64,000 nt of DNA, from NCBI GenBank assembly GCA_913757435.1, contig CAJYDM010000001.1:806001-870000 (forward strand), given 5' to 3'. The position numbers and the translations under genes were made by a program. Below are positions 1-8,497 of the stretch, piece after piece. Position 1 is the first letter of the stretch. Every line of letters begins with the position of its first letter. The stretch comes from Syntrophomonas sp. DTU019 (GTDB taxonomy: Bacteria; Bacillota; Syntrophomonadia; Syntrophomonadales; Syntrophomonadaceae). The notes under the pieces were generated by a model, which was not told where the DNA came from, did not search any database, and saw nothing but the letters and a program-made list of their open reading frames with translations.

Positions 1-1
1 G

Positions 2-346
2 GTCGGCAGAATCACTTCTGAATACGGGTGGAGAAAGTCGGGCTATCACCATGGGATCGATATCGCCAAAGAGATCGGCACCCCGATCAAAGCGGCAGAT
101 GACGGTACGGTGGTCTTCAGCGGAACCAAGTCGGTTTATGGCAAAACCGTTGTGATTCGGCACAGCGATGGCAAGGAGACCCTATACGCTCATGCGCAGA
201 GCATTCTGGTCAGCAAAAACCAGAAGGTGCGTAAGGGGCAGACCATCGCATTGGTTGGCGTTACGGGCAGAACCACCGGTCCTCACTTGCATTTTGAAGT
301 TAAAATAAATGGCAAGACCATCGACCCTATGAAATACCTGCAGTAA
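2..346 (+). CDS. M23 (LytM-type) peptidase, C-terminal part, 5' end outside window
   Basis: The reading frame is open from base 2 to the TAA at 344-346, giving the last 114 residues of a zinc metallopeptidase of the M23/LytM family, which cleaves peptide cross-links in peptidoglycan outside the membrane. The HxxxD zinc motif (HHGID) and the HLHFE motif near the end, with a GRTTGPHLHF context, are diagnostic. The protein continues left of the window, so any signal peptide, LysM or coiled-coil part cannot be seen. Some family members lack one metal ligand and only regulate amidases, but both motifs are present here. A strong terminator follows, so this gene ends its transcription unit. Confidence 0.9.
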   Translation, partial: VGRITSEYGWRKSGYHHGIDIAKEIGTPIKAADDGTVVFSGTKSVYGKTVVIRHSDGKETLYAHAQSILVSKNQKVRKGQTIALVGVTGRTTGPHLHFEVKINGKTIDPMKYLQ

Positions 347-351
347 AAGAC

Positions 352-374
352 GCCCCCATAAGGGGGCTTTTTTT
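352..374 (+). terminator. Rho-independent terminator after the M23 gene
   Basis: Six-base-pair GC stem (GCCCCC / GGGGGC) with an ATAA loop followed by seven T residues, starting five bases after the stop codon. Confidence 0.9.
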
Positions 375-435
375 ATGGGCAATTATAAGTTAGGCTATTA
401 CTAGTCACAACCGCCAGAGAGGTATTAGTCAGTAT

Positions 436-1692
436 ATGTATTATATGATGTACAGCAATGAGAATGGGGAGTGGATGGAAAACCCACATTACACCATGTT
501 GGGGAGGAGCGGCAACAGTTGGGTGATCCCGGAGCGCAGCGAAATGATGCTTCTGCCCAAAGGATCTTCATTGGTGACCATTCCCGGTTTTTTCCCGGTC
601 GGCTTAGGCACTGACAATCAGGTTATTTGCCTTAATAGTGACCCCTATTCTCCGGGCAAGCGGGCTGATGTTGTGGCCGCTCTGCTTCCTCAGGGTTTTA
701 CCCGCACACTGCTGCCGGCCTGCATTCCCCGTTCACAAGCGCAGCACGTTCCCCTGCTAGGATACACTGCAGTCGGCTTTAAGAGCGGCAAAGTATATGC
801 GGCAGCGGTGCAGAACGACCGCCATCATTCCTGGCACCCGCGCTATTATAATACCGAAAAGCTCAGCAGCCGCATCTATCGCATGTTGAGGAGATTTCCC
901 CGCAACCGCATCCTGAGGCAACTGGCCAAGTGTTCGCTGCAATATGGGTGTTTCACCGCCCAAAACCTTTTTTATCAGCGCTGGGAAGCGGGGATTCCTA
1001 CCACCCCGGTCTGCAATGCCGATTGTCTGGGGTGCATTTCTGAAAAGCACGGTGAAGTTGATTCTCCACAGCACCGCCTCGATTTTATACCCACTTCCGA
1101 GGAGATCGTAGAACTGGCCGTCGATCATCTGCAAAACGCTCCTCAGGCTATCATCAGTTTTGGGCAGGGGTGCGAGGGTGAGCCCTCTCTGAACGCTGCT
1201 CTGCTGGCTCCGGCCATCGGGGAAATCCGCTCCCGGACCGAAAAGGGCACGATCAATATAAACACTCACGGAGGCAATTATCAACAGCTCATCAAAATGT
1301 TTGCTGCTGGCCTGGATGCCATCAGGGTGACCTTATTCTCTGTGGTGGAAGAACATTATCAATTGTACCACCGCCCCAGCAACTACAACCTGAGCCAGGT
1401 GGGCAATACTGTCAAAGCCGCCCTGGACCGCAATATACAGGTTTCGCTAAATCTGCTGGTTCTGCCCGGGTTTACCGATCATCCCCGGCAAATTGAAGCT
1501 TTGTTGAACTTTGTGAGGGAAAATCCTCTGCATATGATACAATTGCGCAATCTCAACATTGACCCCGCAGTGATCGATCGCAACCTGGGGTTCGAAAGCG
1601 GGGCTGTGGGCATTACCACCATGTTAGGAATTCTGCAAAAAGAAGCCCCACAGGTAAAACTAGGTTCATATACCCATGGAGTTAAAAGATAA
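436..1692 (+). CDS. Radical SAM protein of unknown substrate
   Basis: A 418-residue protein with the cluster motif CNADCLGC (CxxxCxxC) near residue 195, which binds the [4Fe-4S] cluster that splits S-adenosylmethionine. A glycine-rich segment (ISFGQGCEGEPSL) follows, as in the SAM-binding part of the family. The N-terminal 190 residues show no motif I recognise. The cluster sits unusually far from the N-terminus, so an extra N-terminal domain is likely. The start is uncertain: ATG codons at 436, 445 and 448 are all in frame, and the nearest Shine-Dalgarno-like sequence (AGAGAGG, 415-421) suits none of them perfectly. It is followed within 25 bases by the YhaM-like gene, so the two are probably cotranscribed. 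Substrate unknown. Confidence 0.8.
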   Translation: MYYMMYSNENGEWMENPHYTMLGRSGNSWVIPERSEMMLLPKGSSLVTIPGFFPVGLGTDNQVICLNSDPYSPGKRADVVAALLPQGFTRTLLPACIPRSQAQHVPLLGYTAVGFKSGKVYAAAVQNDRHHSWHPRYYNTEKLSSRIYRMLRRFPRNRILRQLAKCSLQYGCFTAQNLFYQRWEAGIPTTPVCNADCLGCISEKHGEVDSPQHRLDFIPTSEEIVELAVDHLQNAPQAIISFGQGCEGEPSLNAALLAPAIGEIRSRTEKGTININTHGGNYQQLIKMFAAGLDAIRVTLFSVVEEHYQLYHRPSNYNLSQVGNTVKAALDRNIQVSLNLLVLPGFTDHPRQIEALLNFVRENPLHMIQLRNLNIDPAVIDRNLGFESGAVGITTMLGILQKEAPQVKLGSYTHGVKR

Positions 1693-1716
1693 TGTCACGA
1701 AAGCGAGGTACATCCA

Positions 1717-2709
1717 GTGAGCATCCCCGGGCCGTATAAAAGTAAACAAGTGGGAGAGTTGCCTCCAGGTTCAAAGTTCTGGGGCAAGTTCCTGGTTAGT
1801 GAGAAGAACCAACGCAAGACCCGCAACGGCGGGGAATTAATTAATCTGCGCCTGGCTGACCAGACCGGATTTCTGGAGGTGGTGGTGTGGGACAATTGCC
1901 AGCTGCAAGGGGAGTTGCGCAAAGGGGTTGTGATCGGCATGCAAGCCGACACCAGCCTATATAACAACCGTCAGCAGATCACCGCCAGGCGCATCCGGAT
2001 ATTTGATGAAGACCCCGCTCCCTATATGCAGGTCGCTCCCGTACCACGTGAAACCTTGACTGAAGAACTGCTGCAACTGGTACAGTCAGTCACTGATCAA
2101 CACCTTTCCAGGCTGCTTAAAACCATATTGACCCCGGAATGTATCAGCCAGTTGAGCACCACTCCAGCCGCCAAACGCATCCATCATAATTACCTGGGGG
2201 GGCTTTTGGAGCATACCCTGGCTGTAGCCCGGATGTGTGATAAAGCTGCTCAACAATATCAAGATTTAAACCGCGATCTCCTGATAACGGGAGCCATATT
2301 GCATGATATCGGCAAAATAAAGGAGTTCGAGCTGCAGGTCACCCCGGAATATACTGTGGAGGGAAAACTCCTGGGGCATATCGTGATCGGTTATCAACTG
2401 CTCGACCAGGCTATCGAAAAATTGCGCCGGGAGGGTCACGACTTTCCGCCCCTGTTGGAGAACATGGCTAAACACCTCATCCTCAGCCATCACGGCAGCC
2501 TGGAGTTTGGTTCACCAGTCAAACCACTCTTCCCTGAAGCCTTTTTACTGCATGTGATGGATAACCTGGATGCGAAAATGTTTGTATATTTCGAGAAAAT
2601 GGTTTCAAAGGAAAACATAGAACAATTCGTTACCCCTTATGACAACTTTCACCAGCAGCAATTCTTTACCTACCGCTACCGCGCTAAAGATGAGGCAGGG
2701 CCGCAATGA
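1717..2709 (+). CDS. yhaM: 3'-5' exoribonuclease, YhaM family
   Basis: A 330-residue protein with an N-terminal OB-fold (residues about 10-100, nucleic-acid binding) and a C-terminal HD phosphohydrolase domain. HNYLGGLLEHT supplies the first metal-binding histidines and HDIGK the HD pair; a later HHGSLEFGSP block is typical of YhaM. The family trims RNA, and in some species DNA, from the 3' end with Mn2+ or Co2+. Length and domain order match the roughly 314-residue B. subtilis enzyme. The start is GTG at 1717, 24 bases after the upstream stop codon. Distant relatives (CMP-binding factor 1) share the fold, so the exact substrate is inferred. Confidence 0.85.
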   Translation: MSIPGPYKSKQVGELPPGSKFWGKFLVSEKNQRKTRNGGELINLRLADQTGFLEVVVWDNCQLQGELRKGVVIGMQADTSLYNNRQQITARRIRIFDEDPAPYMQVAPVPRETLTEELLQLVQSVTDQHLSRLLKTILTPECISQLSTTPAAKRIHHNYLGGLLEHTLAVARMCDKAAQQYQDLNRDLLITGAILHDIGKIKEFELQVTPEYTVEGKLLGHIVIGYQLLDQAIEKLRREGHDFPPLLENMAKHLILSHHGSLEFGSPVKPLFPEAFLLHVMDNLDAKMFVYFEKMVSKENIEQFVTPYDNFHQQQFFTYRYRAKDEAGPQ

Positions 2710-2806
2710 GTGTTATTGCTGCTTGTGTTTTTAGATCAGAATTGATATAATCGTTTCTGCAGCTATTAGGGTTGCTACTATCGGTTACCCGAAACGAGGT
2801 GAAACC

Positions 2807-3010
2807 ATGAAAGACAAAATTCATCCCCAGTTTGCGAAAACCACCGCTAGATGTGCTTGCGGAAATGAATTTGAAGTAGGCTCCACCAAGGCCAATATCA
2901 GAGTGGAGGTTTGCTCCAAGTGTCATCCTTTTTACACAGGCAATAAGAGTCGGGTGGTCGACACCACCGGCCGAGTGGATAAATTTAAGAAGAAATATGG
3001 TTTAGGATAA
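2807..3010 (+). CDS. rpmE: Ribosomal protein bL31, zinc-binding form
   Basis: A 67-residue large-subunit ribosomal protein. It has the four-cysteine zinc ribbon of the C+ type (CAC near residue 16 and CSKC near residue 37) and the PFYTG motif of bL31. The ATG is preceded by ACGAGGTGAAACC, a good ribosome binding site. The gene stands alone between the YhaM gene and a terminator. The zinc form is usual in cells with adequate zinc; a zinc-free paralogue is not seen in this window. Confidence 0.97.
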   Translation: MKDKIHPQFAKTTARCACGNEFEVGSTKANIRVEVCSKCHPFYTGNKSRVVDTTGRVDKFKKKYGLG

Positions 3011-3019
3011 TAGCAAGTA

Positions 3020-3047
3020 GCAGAGACGGAGTTCTCTGCACTTTTTT
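3020..3047 (+). terminator. Terminator after rpmE
   Basis: Seven-bp stem GCAGAGA / TCTCTGC with a six-base loop, followed after AC by six T residues. Confidence 0.8.
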
Positions 3048-3054
3048 ATGTCAC

Positions 3055-3078
3055 ATCAGAGCCAATTGAGGCTCTGAT
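3055..3078 (+). other. Hairpin between rpmE and the DUF1385 gene
   Basis: A perfect nine-bp stem (ATCAGAGCC / GGCTCTGAT) with a six-base loop lies eight bases beyond the rpmE terminator. There is no clear T tract, so it could be a second terminator-like stem or an mRNA 5' structure for the next gene. Confidence 0.5.
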
Positions 3079-3110
3079 TCTGTTCTCAGCAAGGCCAGGT
3101 GGTATTAAAA

Positions 3111-4022
3111 ATGGAAAGAAAATTCCCCTATGGAGGGATGGCGGTAATCGAAGGGGTAATGATGCGGGGTCCTGCCAAAACCTCTATTGCTGTACGCAAA
3201 AGCGATGGCAGCATAATATTGGACGAACAGCCCAATAGTGATTGGTCCAAACGCTTCCCCTTTCTCAAGTGGCCGTTTATCCGCGGCACCTTTGTTATGA
3301 TCGAGTCGCTGGTAGTAGGCATGAAAATGCTCAATTACTCAGCTAATATGGCCTTGGATGAGGATGAGGAAGAACTGAGCTTCTGGGAGATCCTGATCAC
3401 TATGGTGGTCGCTTTCGGATTAGCCATACTGCTATTCATGGTCTTGCCTACTGCCATCGTGCATTATCTGCACGGCTATCTGACCGGACCCTGGGTGCAG
3501 AACCTGGTTGAAGGCTTTATCCGCATTGCCTTTTTCTTCCTGTATGTGGCCGCCATAGCCAGGATGCCTGACATCACCAGGGTATTCATGTACCATGGTG
3601 CAGAGCATAAGACCATCTTTGCCTATGAAGCCGGTAAAGCGCTCACCCTGGATAATGTGAGACAGCATTCTACGCTGCATCCGCGTTGTGGCACTTCATT
3701 TCTGCTCATAGTTATGGTCATATCGATAGTGGTTTTCGCGCTTCTGGGCGAAGGCACTTTGTGGTATCGCATATGGTCGCGCCTGGCCGTCCTGCCGGTG
3801 GTGGCCGGTCTCGGTTACGAATTCTTAAAACTAAGCGGAAGATATTATGGACAGGGGTGGCTCAATTTTCTGATAGCCCCGGGATTATGGATGCAGCGCC
3901 TGACTACTCGTGAACCCGATGATGGTCAGATAGAAGTAGCTATCGCCGCCTTGCAGCGCTTGCTGGATGAGGATTGTCAAAGCTCGCTGCCTAAACCGCA
4001 GGTGGGCGGCGTGGTAGGATAA
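3111..4022 (+). CDS. DUF1385 membrane protein (YqhQ-like)
   Basis: A 303-residue integral membrane protein of the DUF1385 family (B. subtilis YqhQ type); its biochemical role is not established. Visible hallmarks are the N-terminal GGMAVIEGVMMRGP motif, the central YHGAEHKTIFAYE histidine-rich motif and HPRCGTSF, with four to five hydrophobic segments between residues about 90 and 250. ATG 3111 is preferred because CAGGTGG lies nine bases upstream; a GTG at 3099 in the same frame overlaps that site. In many Clostridia this gene lies beside rpmE, prfA and prmC, exactly as here. A metal-dependent function is suggested by the conserved histidines, but that is inference. Confidence 0.85.
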   Translation: MERKFPYGGMAVIEGVMMRGPAKTSIAVRKSDGSIILDEQPNSDWSKRFPFLKWPFIRGTFVMIESLVVGMKMLNYSANMALDEDEEELSFWEILITMVVAFGLAILLFMVLPTAIVHYLHGYLTGPWVQNLVEGFIRIAFFFLYVAAIARMPDITRVFMYHGAEHKTIFAYEAGKALTLDNVRQHSTLHPRCGTSFLLIVMVISIVVFALLGEGTLWYRIWSRLAVLPVVAGLGYEFLKLSGRYYGQGWLNFLIAPGLWMQRLTTREPDDGQIEVAIAALQRLLDEDCQSSLPKPQVGGVVG

Positions 4023-4054
4023 ATATAGCATAGCTTTCTTCAGGAGGTATGAGT

Positions 4055-5122
4055 GTGCTTTCCAAGCTGGATAACCTGGAAGATAAATATAACCAACTAA
4101 CTGAACTGCTCAGCTTGCCTGAGACCATTTCTGACCAGCAGAAATATCAGAAAATAGCCAAGGCTCATGCTGACCTTACCGAAATCGTCTCAGCTTATCG
4201 GCAGTATAAATCGGTTTGTTCCCAATTGGCGGAGGTCCAGGAGCTGCTTGGCGAAGAACACGATCAGGAATTTCAAGCCCTCTTGGAGAGTGAACTGGAA
4301 GAACTCAAAACAGCCCAGACCGAACTGGAAGATGCATTGAAAATCCTGCTACTCCCCAAGGATCCCAATGATGACAAGAGCGTTATCATGGAAATTCGGG
4401 CAGGAACTGGTGGAGAAGAGGCGGCTCTGTTTGCTAATGACCTGTTCCGTATGTACAGCCGTTTTGCCGAGGAACAGGGCTGGAAGATAGACATCATGGA
4501 TTCGCATTATACCGACATCGGCGGCATTAAAGAACTAATTTTTGTAATTGATGGGCAGGGAGTGTACAGCAAACTGAAATATGAATCCGGAGTGCACCGC
4601 GTACAGCGGATACCTACCACAGAATCGGGGGGGCGCATCCATACTTCGGCCGCCACAGTGGCGGTTTTGCCCGAGGCTGAGGACGTAGAGGTGAACATTG
4701 ATCCCGCCGAAATCAGAGTGGATGTGTACTGCTCCAGCGGACCGGGAGGCCAGTCGGTCAATACTACTCAGTCTGCGGTGCGCATTACCCACCTTCCTAC
4801 CGGTTTGGTTGTGACCTGCCAGGATGAGAAGTCTCAGCACAAGAATAAGGCCAAGGCTCTAAGGGTTTTGCGCGCCCGGCTCAAAGAGATGCTGGAGGAA
4901 GAAAAGAACGCTGAATACGCCGGCACCCGCAAAAACCAGGTGGGAAGCGGAGACCGCAGCGAGCGTATCAGAACTTATAATTTTCCCCAGGGCAGAGTCA
5001 CCGATCATCGTATCAACCTCACCCTGCACAAATTGGACATTATTTTACAAGGACAGCTCAAGGAGATCATTGAGGCCTTAGTCGCACACGACCAGGCTGA
5101 ACGCTTGAAACAGGTGGAATAA
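4055..5122 (+). CDS. prfA: Peptide chain release factor 1
   Basis: RF1 recognises UAA and UAG stop codons and releases the finished protein from the ribosome. The GGQ motif that reaches the peptidyl transferase centre is in the context [13 protein letters not shown]. The switch region and the [20 protein letters not shown] segment are standard for class I release factors. GTG 4055 is chosen as start: the strong AGGAGGT at 4042-4048 lies six bases before it, while an in-frame ATG at 4049 directly abuts that site and would be too close. The resulting 355 residues match the family. The next gene, prmC, encodes the methylase of its GGQ glutamine and begins at the first base after the stop codon. 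Confidence 0.95.
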   Translation: MLSKLDNLEDKYNQLTELLSLPETISDQQKYQKIAKAHADLTEIVSAYRQYKSVCSQLAEVQELLGEEHDQEFQALLESELEELKTAQTELEDALKILLLPKDPNDDKSVIMEIRAGTGGEEAALFANDLFRMYSRFAEEQGWKIDIMDSHYTDIGGIKELIFVIDGQGVYSKLKYESGVHRVQRIPTTESGGRIHTSAATVAVLPEAEDVEVNIDPAEIRVDVYCSSGPGGQSVNTTQSAVRITHLPTGLVVTCQDEKSQHKNKAKALRVLRARLKEMLEEEKNAEYAGTRKNQVGSGDRSERIRTYNFPQGRVTDHRINLTLHKLDIILQGQLKEIIEALVAHDQAERLKQVE

Positions 5123-5998
5123 GTGGCCCAGGAATGGACAATCCAGCAGCTATTATCTTGGACCACCCGGTATTTTCAGGACCGGGGCATCGCCGCAGCT
5201 CGTCTTGAGGCCGAGATTTTGTTGGCTTTGGCCCTGGGGGAAGACCGGGTTTTTTTGTATACTCATTTTGATGCCCCGGTAAACCAGGTGGAAAGGGAAA
5301 GGTTTCGCAGTTTCATCCAAAGACGGGCAGCTCATGAACCTCTGGCTTATATCACCGGCCAACGGGAATTCATGTCCCTGAGTTTTTGGGTCGGGCCGCA
5401 GGTTCTGATACCGCGGCCGGAGACGGAATTGCTGGTCGAGACCGCTATTGCCTGGTGTGGCGACCGGGATGTGCGCATATGTGATATGGGGACTGGCAGC
5501 GGGGCTATCGCGGTCAGCCTGGCCTATTATCTACAGCCCAGACAGGTGATTGGTGTTGATATTTCCACGGCCGCGCTGGAAATGGCCCGGCGCAATGCGG
5601 AGCGGCATGGGGTTAAGGTTGAATTGCACTGCAGCGACCTTTTCAATGACATTGACCCCTATTGGGACTTCGACCTCATCACCGCCAACCTGCCTTATAT
5701 ACCAGAAGAGGAATATATCACCCTACCGGAGGATGTTCGTGCCTATGAGCCCAGACAGGCACTGTTGGCAGGTGGGGACGGTCTCGATATTTACCGGCGG
5801 CTACTGCCACAGGCCATAAAACGCCTTAGGCGGGGAGGATGCCTTATGTTGGAAATAGGCGCAGGGCAGGGATCTGCTGCTGTCAAACTAACCCAGGAGT
5901 TCGGTTCCAGCCAGTTGGTGACTGACCTGGCCGGAAGGGACCGCCTGCTCATCATCAGAAAGGAAAACCAGCATGGAAACCAAGCGCTGGATAATTGA
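5123..5998 (+). CDS. prmC: Release-factor glutamine methyltransferase, NLPY variant
   Basis: PrmC (HemK) transfers a methyl group from SAM to the GGQ glutamine of RF1 and RF2. The N-terminal helical domain (residues 1-80) binds the release factor; the Rossmann domain carries DMGTGSGAIAVSL for SAM. The usual active-site motif NPPY is NLPY here (residues 189-192), followed by the normal IPEEE. That is a change in the substrate-binding loop, although the fold and the position behind prfA leave little doubt about identity. GTG 5123 follows the prfA stop without a gap, so translation is coupled. The 3' end overlaps ywlC by 26 bases. Confidence 0.93.
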   Translation: MAQEWTIQQLLSWTTRYFQDRGIAAARLEAEILLALALGEDRVFLYTHFDAPVNQVERERFRSFIQRRAAHEPLAYITGQREFMSLSFWVGPQVLIPRPETELLVETAIAWCGDRDVRICDMGTGSGAIAVSLAYYLQPRQVIGVDISTAALEMARRNAERHGVKVELHCSDLFNDIDPYWDFDLITANLPYIPEEEYITLPEDVRAYEPRQALLAGGDGLDIYRRLLPQAIKRLRRGGCLMLEIGAGQGSAAVKLTQEFGSSQLVTDLAGRDRLLIIRKENQHGNQALDN

Positions 5999-6947
5999 TA
6001 AAGATTCTCCCCAGAAAGAGTTTATCGATGAGGCGGCTGCCCTGCTTAGCAGGGGAGAACTGGTGGCTTTTCCTACCGAAACAGTCTATGGCCTGGGGGC
6101 TTGTGCCTTTAACCCCGAAGCGGTAATGCAGATTTTCGAGGTAAAAGGTCGTCTGCCGCAGAGCCCGCTCTTAGTTCATGTCAGCAATCAGACTCAGGTC
6201 AAGACATTGGTTACCGCGATCCCGGCCCCAGCAAGACTATTGATGGAGCACTTTTGGCCCGGCCCCCTGGCCTTAATACTGCCAGCCTCGGCTCAGGTTC
6301 CCGGTGCGGTGCTGGGGGGCAAGACTACCGTGGGCCTGCGCATGCCAGCCCACCCGGTGGCCCTGGCTCTTATCGAAAAGGCCGGACCGATAGCCGCCCC
6401 CAGCGCCAATTTGAGCGGCCGGCCCAGTCCGGTTTCTGCCCAGCATGTACTGGATGACTTGGGAGGCATGATTGCTGCCATACTAGATGCAGGACCTACT
6501 GGAGCGGGGCTGGAATCAACTATTATCGACCTCAGCCTGGACAGGCCTGAAATACTGCGCCAGGGAGGGTTGCCGGTAGAAGAATTGGAAGCACTGCTGG
6601 GATGCGGATTGAAGGCTTGGTCCAGTGCTAAACCGGCTTATAAGACCGGGGACATGGAGATCATCCTGGGCGAAGATGGAGGGCTATGGATGAGCTTGAT
6701 GACGGAAGCAGACCGGGATGAGACGGCAATAGTGCATTATGGAGAAATCCCTGCTCTGGGTATGGCACATAGTATCAAAACATATACATTGAATTTAGAG
6801 GGGCAGGGCCAAAACCTATTTGCCATAATCCGTGAAGCCGAAGCAAAGGGGTATAAAAAACTGATCTTTGCCCCGCTGCCGTCCGCTCTGAGTGGAGTTG
6901 GCCGCGCTTTGGCAGAACGCATCAGGCGCGCTGCAGGAAGACAATAA
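5973..6947 (+). CDS. ywlC: L-threonylcarbamoyladenylate synthase (Sua5/YwlC type)
   Basis: This enzyme makes threonylcarbamoyl-AMP from threonine, bicarbonate and ATP, the first step of t6A formation at position 37 of tRNAs reading ANN codons. The N-terminal YrdC domain shows AFPTETVYGLGA, the KGR motif (EVKGRLPQSPLLVHV) and the SANLSGRPSP block. The 324-residue length and C-terminal extension mark the Sua5 class rather than the short TsaC class. It overlaps prmC by 26 bases and lies in an operon with prfA and prmC, which is common in Firmicutes. Confidence 0.93.
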   Translation: METKRWIIDKDSPQKEFIDEAAALLSRGELVAFPTETVYGLGACAFNPEAVMQIFEVKGRLPQSPLLVHVSNQTQVKTLVTAIPAPARLLMEHFWPGPLALILPASAQVPGAVLGGKTTVGLRMPAHPVALALIEKAGPIAAPSANLSGRPSPVSAQHVLDDLGGMIAAILDAGPTGAGLESTIIDLSLDRPEILRQGGLPVEELEALLGCGLKAWSSAKPAYKTGDMEIILGEDGGLWMSLMTEADRDETAIVHYGEIPALGMAHSIKTYTLNLEGQGQNLFAIIREAEAKGYKKLIFAPLPSALSGVGRALAERIRRAAGRQ

Positions 6948-6970
6948 TTTTACATAAGGAACGGTAGATT

Positions 6971-7552
6971 ATGGCCGAGCAATTCGTCACCGTGGCTTTA
7001 ATTGCGGTGGTGCTAGGAATGGATGCCTTCTCCCTGGCCCTGGGTTTAGGGCTAAAAGGGGTAAGCTATAGGTATGAAATCAAATTTTCCGCTATAGTGG
7101 GATTGTTTCATATTTTTATGCCGCTTATCGGTTTATATCTGGGAGTGGTGTCAGGCAGGTTTCTAGGTGTATGGGCGCAGCGCTTGGGTGCTGTAATACT
7201 GGTATATATTGGCATTAATTTTTTGCTTAAAGGATTGAAAGAAATCCGTCCCCAGAGTTATTCTTTTTCATCCGCAGCTATGCTGCGCAACCAGGCTGAG
7301 CTCAGCACTATGAATAACATGTGGTTGCTGTGCGGCTCGGTCAGTATGGATGCTCTGGCAGTTGGATTCGGCTTAGGGACCTTTCAGATGCCTCTTCTGG
7401 CCACGGTCCTGACCATGGGCTCTATCGCCGCGGTCATGACCTGGTTGGGGTTTCTGGGGGGGCGGATCTTAAATCTCTTGGTGGGCAGCTACGCCCAGAT
7501 AATAGGCGGCCTGGTTTTGATCGCTTTGGCTGCCAAACTGTTATGGTTCTAG
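6971..7552 (+). CDS. mntP: Manganese efflux pump MntP family
   Basis: A 193-residue protein with six hydrophobic segments arranged as two three-helix repeats. Each repeat carries the family's charged motif: GMDAFSLALGLG near residue 16 and SMDALAVGFGLG near residue 125. The conserved aspartates within the membrane are thought to carry Mn2+ outward. It lies 23 bases after ywlC and 13 before ywlE, so it is probably cotranscribed. Mn export is inferred from the family; no mntP riboswitch is seen upstream. Confidence 0.88.
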   Translation: MAEQFVTVALIAVVLGMDAFSLALGLGLKGVSYRYEIKFSAIVGLFHIFMPLIGLYLGVVSGRFLGVWAQRLGAVILVYIGINFLLKGLKEIRPQSYSFSSAAMLRNQAELSTMNNMWLLCGSVSMDALAVGFGLGTFQMPLLATVLTMGSIAAVMTWLGFLGGRILNLLVGSYAQIIGGLVLIALAAKLLWF

Positions 7553-7565
7553 GGGTGATGAAATC

Positions 7566-8024
7566 GTGAAAATCCTACTGGTTTGTACCGGCAACACCTG
7601 CCGCAGTCCGATGGCAGCGGCAATGCTGCGGCAGATTCTTGAAGAAAGAGGAGCCGATTCAGAACAATACCAGATAATCACTGCCGGGCTGGGAGCGGGG
7701 ACAGGCTGGCCAGCCTCTCCCGGGGCCATATATGCCATGCAGCTTGAAAACCTGGATATAAGTCATCATCGTTCCCAGGCCCTGAACCGTGATATGGTGA
7801 AATCGGCCGACATGGTTCTGACCATGACCGCCATGCAGCGTCAATGCCTGGTGGACAAGTATCCGGACCATATGTTGAAGATAAATACCCTGGCGCAAGT
7901 GGTCGGGGAGCAGGGTACAGATATCCTCGACCCCTTTGGACAAGATGCGGTAAAATATGTGGAGAGTGCCAGGGAAATCAAAAGGCTGTTGCTGAAGTTG
8001 GCCGACTTGGTGGTGGATATATAA
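7566..8024 (+). CDS. ywlE: Low-molecular-weight phosphatase, probable protein-arginine phosphatase
   Basis: The N-terminal CTGNTCRSPMA loop is the CX5R phosphatase signature of the LMW-PTP fold, and DPFG near residue 120 is the general-acid aspartate. The threonine in the loop (GNTCRS) is the residue that in YwlE confers preference for phosphoarginine over phosphotyrosine. The 152-residue length matches. In Firmicutes YwlE reverses McsB arginine phosphorylation, and mcsA, mcsB, clpC and ctsR are present in this window at 30-35 kb, which supports that assignment. The neighbours ywlC and rpiB reproduce the Bacillus ywl gene order. Arginine specificity is inferred from the one loop residue and context. 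Confidence 0.85.
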   Translation: MKILLVCTGNTCRSPMAAAMLRQILEERGADSEQYQIITAGLGAGTGWPASPGAIYAMQLENLDISHHRSQALNRDMVKSADMVLTMTAMQRQCLVDKYPDHMLKINTLAQVVGEQGTDILDPFGQDAVKYVESAREIKRLLLKLADLVVDI

Positions 8025-8039
8025 ACAGGAGATGATGTT

Positions 8040-8492
8040 ATGCAAGTTGTAATAGGCAGCGACCACGCCGGGGTGGAGTTAAAGGCGGACTTGATAAAGA
8101 TGCTTGCTAAGAGCGGAATCGAAACCCACGACTGTGGCGCCTACAGCAGTGATTCAGTAGACTACCCTGATATCGCCGAACTGGCAGCGCATCGAGTATT
8201 GGAATTGAACTGCTTCGGCATACTGATTTGTGGAAGCGGAATCGGCATTGCCATGGCCGCTAACAAGATACCTGGAATTCGGGCTGCCTTATGTCTGACC
8301 CCGGAGATGGCGAAGCTCTCCAGGGAGCATAATGATGCCAATATTGTAACCATGGGGGCGCGCCTGTTAAATGTTGAAACGGCGGAGGAGATTGTAAATA
8401 CATTCTTGTATACTCAGTTTCAGGCAGGTAGACACCAGAGACGGGTAGAAAAAATACATCAATTGGAACAAAAATGCCGAGAGAGGAGCTAA
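8040..8492 (+). CDS. rpiB: Ribose-5-phosphate isomerase B
   Basis: RpiB interconverts ribose 5-phosphate and ribulose 5-phosphate in the pentose phosphate pathway. It begins [15 protein letters not shown], has the catalytic-cysteine region [24 protein letters not shown], and conserved [13 protein letters not shown]. The length of 150 residues is normal. A ribosome binding site (CAGGAGATGATGTT) precedes the ATG. Relatives in the RpiB/LacAB family can isomerise other sugar phosphates, but the position before glyA is the standard one for rpiB. Confidence 0.95.
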   Translation: MQVVIGSDHAGVELKADLIKMLAKSGIETHDCGAYSSDSVDYPDIAELAAHRVLELNCFGILICGSGIGIAMAANKIPGIRAALCLTPEMAKLSREHNDANIVTMGARLLNVETAEEIVNTFLYTQFQAGRHQRRVEKIHQLEQKCRERS

Positions 8493-8497
8493 TCACA

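Noticed and set aside
757-1284. Long reverse-strand frame inside the radical SAM gene
   Set aside because: It lies wholly within a gene with clear motifs, has no ribosome binding site and shows no recognisable domain. Same applies to 9329-10219 (-), 18109-18879 (-), 20575-21207 (-) and 25231-25947 (-).
6971-6985. yybP-ykoY manganese riboswitch before mntP
   Set aside because: Only 23 bases separate ywlC and mntP, far too short for that RNA.
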